This document shows positions 1 to 11,035 of a stretch of DNA of 64,000 nt, piece after piece. The DNA comes from Mercurialis annua (Eukaryota; Streptophyta; Magnoliopsida; Malpighiales; Euphorbiaceae). The position numbers and the translations under genes are program-made. The DNA lies in NCBI RefSeq assembly GCF_937616625.2, contig NC_065573.1, positions 8,385,001 through 8,449,000 of the forward strand, read 5' to 3'. The first letter of the stretch is position 1. The number at the start of each line of letters is the position of its first letter. The notes under the pieces are model-generated. The model made no database searches. It was not told the origin of the DNA and saw only the letters and a list, made by a program, of their open reading frames with translations.

Positions 1-1700
1 AACGTTACTAAACAAATCCAAATGTTTCACCTTTTTAGCAATTTAAGCCAAACATTTATAAACGTTACGAAACAATTCTAAACGTTTCGCCTTTTTAGCG
101 ATTTAAGCCAAACATTTACAAACATTACGAAACAAATCCAAACTTTTCCTCGTTTTAGCAATTTAAGCCAAACATTTAGAAACGTTATGAAACAAATCCA
201 AACGTTTCACCTTTTTAGCAATTTAATCCGAACGTTTACAAACGTTACGAAAAAATACAAACATGTCACCTTTTTAGCGAATTAAGCCAAACATTGAACC
301 TTTTTAGCGATTTAAGTCGAATGTTTACAAACATTACGAAACAAAACCAAACGTTTCGCATTTTTTGCGATTTAAGCCAAACGTTTACAAACGTTACGAA
401 ACAAATCCAAATGTTTCAAACGTTACGAAACAAATCCAAGCGTTTCACCTTTTTAGCAATTTAATCCGAACATTTACAAACGTTACGAAACAAAACCAAA
501 CATTTACAAACGTTACAAAACAAATCTAAGTGTTTCACCTTTTTAGCAATTTAAGCCAAACATTTACAAATGTTACGAAACAAATCCAAACGTTTTACCT
601 TATGTAGCGAGTTAAGCCTAACATTTACAAACGTTACAAAATAAATCCAAACGTTTCACCTTATTAGCGATTTAAGCCAAATGTTTACAAACGTTACAAA
701 GCTAATCCAAACGTTTCACGTTTTAAGCGATTTAAGCCAAACGTTTACAAACGTTACGAAACAAATCCAAACCTTTCACCTTTTTAGCGATTTAAGCCAA
801 ACATTTACAAACGTTACGGAACAAAACCAAACGTTTACAAACGTTACGGAACAAATCCAAACCTTTCACCTTTTTAGCGATTTAAGCCACACATTTACAA
901 ACGTTACGGAACAAAACAAAACGTTTACAAACGTTACGAAACAAATCCAAACGTTTCTCATTTTTAGCGATTTAAGCCAAACGTTTTACAAACGTTACCA
1001 AACAAAGCCAAATTTTTACAAGCGTTACGAAACAAATCCAAGCCTTTCACCTTTTTAGCAATTTAAGCCAAACGTTTACAAATCGTTACAAAACAAATCC
1101 AAAGATTTCACTTTTTTAGCGATTTAAGCCAAACGTTTATAAACATTACAAAACAAATCCAAATGTTTCACATTTTTAGCAATCTAAGCCTAGAATTTAC
1201 AAAACTTATGAAACAAATCCAAACATTTCCCCGTTTTAGCGATATAAGCCAAAAGTTTACAAATGTTACGAAACAATCAAACATTTCACATTTTTAGCGA
1301 GTTAAGCCAAACATTTACAATCGTTACGTAATAAAACAAAACGTTTCACCTTTTTAGTGATTTAAGCCAAACGATTACAAACCTTATGAAACAAATGCAA
1401 GCGTTTCACCTTTTTAGCGATTTAAGCCAACCGTTTACAAACGTTACGAAACAAGTCCAAACATTTCACATTTTTTGCAATTTAAGCCAAACGTTTAAAA
1501 CGTTACAAAACAAATCCAAACGTTTCCCCATTTTAGCGATTTAAGCCAATCGTTTAAAACGTTACGAAGAAAATCCAAATGTTTCTAGCGATTTAAGCCA
1601 AACATTTACAAACGTTACGAAACAAATACAAATGTTTCACCTTTTTAGAGATTTAAGCCAAATGTTTACAAAGGTTATGAAACAAAACGATTTAAGCCAA
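1..1700 (+). repeat. 60-bp satellite array, forward orientation (left edge block)
   Basis: Tandem copies of an AT-rich monomer of about 60 bp, seen directly as the same phrase (gtttcacctttttagcgatt, then taagccaaacgtttacaaac) recurring every line-length. A perfect consensus copy lies at 11628-11687. The monomer is two 30-bp halves, each beginning AAACGTTT and ending CC. Copies here diverge mainly by CG to CA or TG changes and by small indels, with some monomers shortened (for example around 281-300 and 411-430). The array enters from outside the window. One frame of the monomer is stop-free, so the open frame at 681-1058 is satellite and not a gene. No higher-order copy of this block is obvious within the window. 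Confidence 0.95.
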
Positions 1701-2120
1701 ATGGGGAAACGTTTGGATTGGATTTGTTTCGTAACGTTTGTAAACGTCTGGCTTAAATCGCTAAAAAAGCCAAACATTTGGATTTGTTTCGTAAAGTTTG
1801 TAAAATGTTTGCCTTAAATCGCTAAAAATGTGAAACGTTTGGTTTTTTTACGTAACGTTTGTAAATGTTTGGCTTAAATTGCTAAAACGGGGAAACGTTT
1901 GGATTTGTTTCGTAACGTTTGTAAACGTTTGGCTTAAATCGCAAAAAAGTTAAAATGTTTAGATTTTTGTAAACGTTTGGCTTTATTTCGTTACGTTTGT
2001 AAATGTTTGGCTTAAAACGGTAAAATGGGGAAATGTTTGGTTTTGTTTCATAACCTTTGTAAACATTTGGCTTAAATTGCTTAAAAGGTGAAATGTTTGG
2101 ATTTGCTTTGTAACGTTTGT
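1701..2120 (-). repeat. Inverted satellite island 1
   Basis: For about 420 bp the satellite reads in reverse complement (ggatttgtttcgtaacgttt, then gtaaacgtttggcttaaatc). The left switch is in a scrambled monomer near 1690-1705, where a 14-bp forward piece is joined to a reversed monomer. The right switch falls in AAACCTTT at 2121-2128, a one-base variant of the palindromic monomer core. It begins with a distinctive ggattggattt duplication also found at the start of the second island, so the two islands are copies of each other. Confidence 0.9.
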
Positions 2121-3502
2121 AAACCTTTCCCCATTTTAGCGATTTCAGCCAAACCTTTACTAACGTTACGAAATTAATCCAAGCGTTTCACCCTATTAGC
2201 AATTTAAGCCAAACGTTTTTAAACGTTATGAAATAAATCAAAACGTTTCACCTTTTTAGCGATTTAAGCCAAACCTTTACAAACGTTACGAGACAAATCC
2301 CAACGTTTCACCTTTTTAGCGATTTATGCCAAACCTTTACATACGTTACGAGACAAATCTAAGCGTTTCAACTTTTTAGCAATTTAAGCCAAACATTTAC
2401 AAACATTATGAAACAAATCCAAACGTTTCACCTTTTTAGCGATTTAAGCCAAACGTTTAGAAACGCTACGAAAAAAATCCAAACGTTTCACCTTTTTAGC
2501 GATTAAAGCCAAACGTTTACAAACGGTACGAAACAAATCCAAACATTTCAACTTTTTAGCGATTAAAGCCAAACGTTTACAAACGCTACGAAACAAATCC
2601 AAACATTTCACCTTTTTAGCAATTTAGGCCAAACGTTTATAAACGTACGAAACAAATCCAAATGTTTAACCTTCTAAGCAATTTAAGCCAAACATTTACA
2701 AACGTCACGAAACAAATCCAAATATTTCACCTTTTAAGAAATTTAAGCCAAACGTCTACAAACGTTACGAAATAAATCCAAACGTTTCACCTTTTTAGCA
2801 ATTTAAGCCAAACCTTTATAAACGTTATAAAACAAATCCAAACGTTTCCAATTTTTGGCAGTTTAAGCCAAACGTCTACAAATGTTACGGAATGAAACCA
2901 AACGTTTAAAACGTTACGAAACAAATCCATTAGCGATTTAAGCCAAACATTTTACAAATGTTACGAAACAAAGCCAAACGTTTACAAGCGTTACGAAACA
3001 AATCCAAGTGTTTAACCTTTTTAGCAATTTAAGGCAAACGTTTAGAAATGTTACAAAACAAATCCAAACATTTCACCTATTTACCGATTTAAGCCAAACG
3101 CTTCAAACGTTACAAAAAAATACAAACGTTTCACCTTTTAAGCGATTTAAGCCAAACGTATACAAACTTTATGAAACAATTCCAAACGTTTCACCGTATT
3201 AACGATTTACGCCAAATGCTTACAAACGTTACGAAACAAAACCAAACGTTTCGCCTTTTTAGCGATTTATTAAGCCAAACGTTTATAAACGTTACGAAAC
3301 AAATCCAAACCTTTCAAAGTTTTAGCAATTTAAGCCAACGTTTACAAACGTTACGAAACAAATCCAAACATTTTCCCATTTTAGCGATTTAAGCCAAACG
3401 TTTACAAACGTTACGAAAAAAATCCAAACGTTACGAAAAAAATCCAAAAGTTTCCCATTTGTAGTGATTTAAGCCAAACATTTACAAAGGTTATGAAACA
3501 AA
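2121..3502 (+). repeat. 60-bp satellite array, forward orientation
   Basis: Forward satellite between two inverted islands. Monomers are mostly near 60 bp. From about 2250 to 2640 they sit in exact 60-bp register, which makes the six 10-bp sub-blocks of the monomer easy to see. A short run at 3405-3450 has a partial monomer duplicated (gttacgaaaaaaatccaaa twice). With the adjoining island this block makes a local unit of about 1.8 kb (island starts 1701 and 3503). Confidence 0.93.
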
Positions 3503-3954
3503 ATGTTTCGCTTAAATCGCTAAAATGGGAAAACGTTTGGATTGGATTTGTTTTGTAACATTTCTAAACGTTTGGCTTATATCGCTAAAAATGGAAAACG
3601 TTTAGATTTGTTTCGTAACGTTTGTAAACGTTTGACTTAAATTGCTAGAAATGTGAAACTCTTGGTTTTGTTCCGTAACATTTGTAAACCTTTGCCTTAA
3701 ACTACAAAAAGGTAAAACGCTTGGATTTGTTTTGTAACATTTGTAAACGTTTGGCTTAAATCGCAAAAAAGGCGAAACGTTTGGATTTGTTTCGTAATGT
3801 TTGTAAACGTTTGACTTTGTATCGTAATGTTTGTAAACGTTTGACTTAAATCGCTAAAATGGGGAAACGTTTGGTTTTGTTTCATAATCTTTGTAAACAT
3901 TTGGCTGAAATTGCTAAAAAGGTGAAACGTTTGGATTTGTTTCGTAACCTTTGT
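3503..3954 (-). repeat. Inverted satellite island 2
   Basis: About 450 bp of reverse-oriented satellite, homologous to the island at 1701-2120: same ggattggattt start, same order of variant monomers, and the same end, a ttttgtttcataa monomer followed by return to forward orientation. The right switch is exactly at the palindrome AAACGTTT (3955-3962): reverse satellite reads into it and a forward cccc-type monomer reads out. The left junction differs from island 1 by a small inverted piece. Confidence 0.9.
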
Positions 3955-6900
3955 AAACGTTTCCCCATTTTAGCGATTTAAGCCAAACGTTTACAAACGT
4001 TACGAAATAAATAAAAACGTTTCACCTTTTTAGCGATATAAACCAAATGTTTACAAACGTTACTAGACAAATCCAAACGTTTCACATTTTAAGCGATTTA
4101 AGCCAAACATTTAAAAACATTACAAGAAATCCAAGTGTTACACCTTTTTAGCGATTTAAGCCAAAAGTTTACAAACGTTAGGAAACAAATCCAAAAGTTT
4201 CACCTTTTTAGCGATTTAAGCCAAACGTTTACAAACGTTACGAAACAAATCCAAACGTTTAACCTTTTTAGCGATTTAAGTCAAACGTTTACAAACGTTA
4301 CGAAACAAAACCAAACCTTTTAAACGTTACGAAACAAATTCAAACGTTTCAAATTTTTAGCGATTTAAGCCAAACGTTTACAAACGTTACGAAATAAAAC
4401 CAAGCGTTTCACCTTTTTAGCAATTTAAGTCAAACGTTTAGAAACGTTATGAAACAAATCCAAGCATTTCACCTTTTTAGCGATTTAAGCCAAATGTTTA
4501 CAAACGTTACTAAACAAATCCAAACGTTTCCCCTTTTTAGCGATTTAAGCCAAACGTTTACAAACGTTACGAAACAAAAATCAAACGTTTCCCCTTTTTA
4601 GCGATTTAAGCCGATCGTTTACAAACATTACGAAATAAATCCAAATGTTTCAACTTTTTAGCAATTTAAGCCAAACATTTACAATTTCACCTTTTTAGCA
4701 ATCTAAGCCAAACATTTACAAACGTTGCGAAAAAAATCCAAGCGTTCCACCTTTTTAGCAATTTAAGACAAACGTTTACAAACATTACGAAACAAATCCA
4801 AGAGTTTCACCTTCTTAGCAATTTAAGCCAAACATTTACAAACGATACGAAACAAATCCAAATGTTTCACCTTCTTAGCGAATTAAGCAACACGTTTACA
4901 AACTTTACAAAACAAATCCAAACGTTGAACCTTTTTAGCGATTTAAGCCAAACGTTTACAAACGTTACAAATCAAATCCAAACGTTTCACCTTTTTAGCG
5001 ATTTAAGCCATACGTTTACAAACGTTACGAAACAAATCCATTTGTTTCACCGTTTTAGCAATTTAAGCCAAACGTTTACATACGTTACAAAACAAATCCA
5101 AACGTTTCACCTTTTTAGCGATATAAGCCAAACGTTTACAAACGTTATGAAACAAAACCAAACGGTTAAAACTCTACAAAACAAATCCAAATGTTTCACA
5201 TTTTTATCGATTTAAGCCAAACCTTTACAAATGTTACGAAACAAAATTAAGGATTTCACCTTTTTAGTAAATTAAGCCAAACGTTTACAAACGTTACGAA
5301 ACAAATCCAAGCGTTTCCCCTTTTCGCAATTTAAGCGAAACGTTTACAAACGTTCCGAAACAAATCCAACTGTTTCACCTTTTTTGTAATTTAAGCCAAA
5401 CGTTTACAAACGTTACAAAAAAAATTCAAGCGTTTCACCTTTTTAGAAATTTAAGCAAAACGTTTACAAACGTTACGAAACATATCCAAATGTTTCACCT
5501 TTTTAGAAATTTAAGCGGAACGTTTACAAACGTTACGAAACAAAACCAAACATTTCACCCTTTTAGCAATTTAAGCAAAACGTTTATAAACGTTACGAAA
5601 TAAATCCAAATGTTTCCCCATTTTTGCGATTTACGCCAAACGTTTGAAACGTTACGAGACAAATACAAACATTTCACCTTTTAAGCGATTTATGCCGAAC
5701 GTTTACAAACGTTACGAAGCAAATGAAAACGTTTCACCTTTTTAGCGAATTATGCCAAACATTTACAGACATTACGAAAAAAATCCAAACGTTTCACCTT
5801 TTTAGCGATTTAAGCCAATTGTTTACAAATGTTACGAAAAAAATCCTAACATTTCACCTTTTTAGCGATTTAAGCCAAATGTTTACAAAGGTGACAAAAA
5901 CAAATCGAAATGTTTCACCTTTTTAGCAATTTAAACCAAATATTTACAAACGTTACGAAACAAATCCAAGCGTTTCACCTTTTTAGCAATTTAAGCAAAA
6001 TATTAGGAAACAAATCCAAGCGTTTCACCTTTTTAGCAATTTAAGCCAAACGTTTACAAACGTTACGAAACAAATCCAAAAATTTCATCTTTTTAGCGAT
6101 TTATGCGAAACAGTTACAAACGTTACGAAACAAATCCAAATGTTTCACCTTTTTTGCGATTAAGCCAAACGTTTACAAACGTTACGAAACAAATCCAGAC
6201 GTTTCACCTTTTTAGCGATTTAAGGCAAACGTTTACAAACGTTACGAAACAAATCCACACGTTTCCCCTTTTTAGCGATATAAGCCAAACGTTTACAAAC
6301 ATTACGAAACAAATACAAACATTTCGCCTTTTTAGCAATGTAAGCCAAACGTTTACAAACTTTACGAAACAAATTCAAATGTTTCGCATTTTTAGCAATT
6401 AAAGCCAAACGTTTAAAAACGTTACGAAACAAAACCAAACGTTTAAACGTTACGAAAAAATCCAAATGTTTCACATTTTTAACGATTTAAGCCAAACTTA
6501 TACAAACGTTAAGAAACTAAACCAAGCGTTTCACCTTTTTAACAATTTAAGCCAAACATTTAGAAATGTTACAAAACAAATCCAAGCGATTCATCTTTTT
6601 ATCATTTTAAGCCAAACATTTACAAAATTCCGAAACAAATCCAAGCGTTTCACATTTTTAGGAATTTAAGCCAAAAGTTTACAAACGTTAAAAAACAAAT
6701 CCAAGCGTTTTACTTTTTAGTAATTTAAGCCAAACGTTTACAAATATTATGAAACAAATCCAAACATTTCACCTTTTTAGAGATTTAAGTCGAACGTTTA
6801 CAAACGTTACGAAACAAAAGCAACCCTATTTAGCAATTTAGGCCAAATGGTAATAAACGTTACGAAAAAAATCCAAATGTTTCACCTTTTTAGCAATTTA

Positions 6901-8786
6901 AGACAAATATTTACAAACGTCACGAAACAAAACCAAACATTTCACCTTTTTAGCAATTTAAGCCAAACGTTTACAAGCGTTACGAAACAAATCCAAATAT
7001 TTCACAAACGTTACGAAACAAATCCAAGCGTTTCACCTTTTTAGCAATTTAAGCCAAACGTTTACAAACGTTGCAAAACAAAAGCAAACGTTTCCCTTTT
7101 TTTGCGATTTAAGCCAAACTTTTATTAACGTTTCCAATTAAATCCAAACGTTTCACCTTTTTAGAAATATAACACGAAGGTTTACAAACGTTACGAAACA
7201 AATCCAAACGTTTCCACTTTTTAGCGATTTAGCCAAACGTTTAAAACGTTGCGAAACAAATCCAAACGTTTCACGTTTTTAGCGCTTTATGCCGAACGTT
7301 TACAAACTTTAAGAAACAAATCCAAACGTTTCACCTTTTTAGCGACTGAAGCCAAACGTTTACAAACATTACGAAAAAAATCCAAATGTTTCACATTTTT
7401 AGCAATTTAAGCCAAACGTTTAAAACATTACGAAACAAAAACCAAGCGTTTCACCTTTTTAGCAATTTGAGCCAAACGTTTACAAACGTAACGAAAAAAA
7501 TTAAAGTGTTTCACCTTTTTAGCAATTTAAGCCAAACGTTTACAACAAATCCAAGTGTTTCACCTTTTTAGTAATATAAGCCAAACGTTTACAAACGTTA
7601 CGAAAGAAATTCAAACATTACACCTTTTTAGCGATTTAAGCCAAACATTTACAAACGGTACGAAACAAACCCAAACGTTTCACCTTTTTAGCAATGTAAG
7701 CCAAAACGTTTATAAACGTTACGAACAAATCCAAGCGTTTTCCCTTTTTATCAATTTAAGCCAAACATTTACAAACATTACGAAACAAATCCAAGCGTTT
7801 CACCTTTTTAACAATTTAAGTCAAACGTTATAAAAAAATCCAAACGTTTCACGTTTTTAGCGATTTAAGCCAAACGTTTACAAACATTACGTTTCAAATC
7901 CAAGCGTTTCACCTTTTTAGCAATTTAAGCCAAACATTTGCAAACGTTACGAAAGAAATCCAATTGCTTCACCTTTTTAGCAATTTAAGCCAAACGTTTA
8001 CAAATGTTGCAAAACTAATCCAAGCGTTTCACCTTTTTAGCAATTTAAGCCAAACGTTTAGGAATGTTACGAAACAAATCCAAACGTTTCACCTTTTTAG
8101 TTATTGAAGCCAAATGTTTATGAATGTTACAAAAAAAATCCAAACGTTTCGAAACAAATCCGAATGTTTAAAATGTTACGAAGCAAATTCAAACATTTCC
8201 CCTTTTTAGCGATTTAAGCGACACATTTACAAACGTTACGAAACAAAGCCAAACGTTTACAAACGTTACGAAACAAATCCAAGCGTTTAACCTTTATAGC
8301 AATTTAAGCCAAACGTTTACAAATGTTACGAAACAAAACCAAACGTTTCTCCTTTTTAGGGATTTAGGCCAAACGTTTACAAATGGTGCGAAGAAATTCC
8401 AAACGTTTCCCGTTTTTAGCGATTTAAGCTAAATGTTTATAAACGCTATGAAACAAATCCAAACGTTTCACCTTTTTAGCAATTTATGCCAAAAGTTTAC
8501 AAACGTTACGAAACAAATCCAAACATTTTTCCTTTTTAGCAATTTAAGCCAAACGTATACAAACGTCTAGAAACAAATCCAAACGTTTCTCCTTTTAAGC
8601 GATCTAAGCCAATTGTTTACAAAGGTTACGAAACAAATCCAAGCGTTTCACATTTTTAGGTTTTTACGCCAAACGTTTACAAAAGTTACAAAATAAAACT
8701 AAACGTTTCACCTTTTTGCGATTTAAGCCAACCGTTTACTAACGTTACGAAACAAATCCAAACGTTTCACTTTATAAGCAATTTAA
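3955..8786 (+). repeat. 60-bp satellite array, forward, no large higher-order unit recognised
   Basis: About 80 forward monomers, heterogeneous, with many CpG-decay variants and a few fused or truncated copies (for example about 4318-4345, 4680-4690, 5990-6010, 8140-8180). I could not match this block to the 10.6-kb unit that follows, nor see a clean internal period longer than the monomer. It contains no gene: the open frames here (for example 4862-5215 and 6103-6402) are 20-codon satellite repeats. Confidence 0.9.
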
Positions 8787-10829
8787 GCCAAACGTTTACA
8801 AACGTTACAAAAACAAATTACGTAACAAATCCAAACGTTTCACCTTTTTAGCAATTTAAGCCAAACGTTTACAAACTTTACGAAACAAATCCAAATATTT
8901 CTCTATTTTAGCGATTTAAGCCAAACGTTTAGAAACGTTACGAAAAAATCCAAACGTTGCACCTTTTTAGCGATTTAAGCCAAATGTTTACAAATCCAAG
9001 CGTTTCACCTTTTTACAATTTAAGCCAAACGTCTACAAACTTTACGGAATAAAACCAAACGTTTTATCTTTTTAACAATTTGAGCCAAACCTTTACAAAC
9101 GTTACGAAATAACGTTTCCACATTTTAGCGATTCAAGCCAAACGTTTACGAACAGAACGAAACAAATCTAAACGTTTCCCCTTTTAAGCGATTGAAGCAA
9201 AACGTTTACACATGTTACGGAACAAAACCAAACTTCACTTTTTTAGCAATTTAAGCCAAATGTTTATAAACATTACGAAACAAAACCAAATGTTTTTAGC
9301 AATTTAAGCTAAACATTTACAAACGTTACGAAACAAAACCAAATGTTTTACCTTTTTAGCGATTTAAGCCAAACGTTTACAAACATTACGAAACAAATCC
9401 AAACTTTCCCCCATTTTAGCGATTCAAGCCAAACGTTTAAAACTTTACGAAACAAATTCAAATGTTTCCCCTTTTTAGCGATTTAGGCCAAACGTTTACA
9501 AATGTTACGAAACAAGTCCAAGCGTTTCACATTTTTAGCGATTTAAGCCAAACGTTTACAGATGTTACGTAACAAAACCAAACGTTTCACCTTTTTATAA
9601 ATTTAACCAACCGTTTACAAACGTTACGAAACAAATCCTAACGTTTAACCTTTTTAGCGATTTATGCTAAACGTTTACAAATGTTACAAAACAAAATTAC
9701 TAAACAAATCCAAACGTTTCACCTTTTCAGAGATTTAGGCCAAACCTGTACAAAGGTTATGAAACAAATCCAAATGTTTCCCCATTTTAGCGATTTAAGC
9801 CATAAGTTTACAAACGTTAAGTAACAAATCCAAATGTTTAACCTTTTTAGCGATTAAAGCGAAACGTATACAAATCCAAGCGTTTCACCTTTTTACAATC
9901 TATCCCAAACGTTTCCAAACGTTACGGAACAAAACCAAACATTTCACCTTTTTAGCAATTTAAGCCAAACGTTTATAAACGTTACGAAATAAATCCAAAC
10001 GTTTCCCCATTTTAGCGATTTAAGCCAAACGTTTACAAATGTAAGAAAAAAATCCAAACGTTTCACCTTTTTAGCGATTGAAGCCAAACGTTTACGAATG
10101 TTACGGAACAAAACCAAACGTTTCATCTTTTTAGCAATTTAAGCCAAACGTTTACAAACGTTACGAAACAAAACCAAACGTTTTTAATCATTTAAGCCAG
10201 ACGTTTACAAACGTTACGAAACAAAACAAAACCTTTAAAACGTTACGAAAGAAAACAAAACGTTTCAAAATGTTACGAAACAACTCCAAGCGTTTCACCA
10301 TTTTTGCGATTTAAGCCAAACGTTTACAAATCCAAGATTTCTCCTTTTTAACAATTTAGGCTAAACGTTTACAAACGTTACGGATTAAAACTAAACGTTT
10401 ACAAAGGTTATAAAACATTACCAAACGTTTCACCTTTTTAGCGATTTAAGCTAAACGTTAACAAACGTTACGAAACAAATCCAAATGTTTACTAACGTTA
10501 TGAAACAAAACCAAACTTTTCAAAACGATAAGAAACAAATCCAAGCGTTTCACCTTTTTAGCAATTAAAGCCAAACGTTTACAAACGTTACGAAATAAAA
10601 CCAAACGTTTACAAACGTTACGAAACAAATCAAAGCGTTTCATATTTTTAGTAATTTAAGCCAAACGTTTACAAACGTTACGAAACTAATCCAAACGTGT
10701 CACCTTTTTAGCGATTTAAGCTAAACGTTTAAAACGTTATGAAATAAATCCACACGTTTAAAACGTTACGAATGAAATCCAAATCCAAACGTTAAAAACG
10801 TTACGAAACAAATCCAAACTTAAAAAGGT

Positions 10830-11035
10830 GAAACGATTTGGGAAATGTTTAAAAACGTTGCGAAAAAAACCCAAATGTTTTCCATTTTTAGCGATTTAAG
10901 CCAAACATTTTGAATCGTTACGAAACAAAACCAAACTGTTAAAATGTTACGAAATAAATCAAAATCCAAATGTTTAAAACGTTACGAAACAAATCCAAAC
11001 ATGAAAAGGTGAAACGATTTGGGGAAACGTTACAA
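10830..11035 (+). repeat. Sub-block marker of the higher-order unit (first of several)
   Basis: Two closely spaced marker motifs (near 10830 and 11000) in which forward half-monomers of about 31 bp (gtttaaaacgttacgaaac) and a duplicated aaatccaaatcc give way to a micro-inverted piece aaaaggtgaaacgatttggg, then resume as forward monomer. Equivalent pairs occur near 13555/13805, 16165/16360, 19135/19320, 21835/22015, 24525/24775, 36835/37015 and 39790/39980. They give the easiest landmarks for aligning higher-order copies. Confidence 0.75.
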
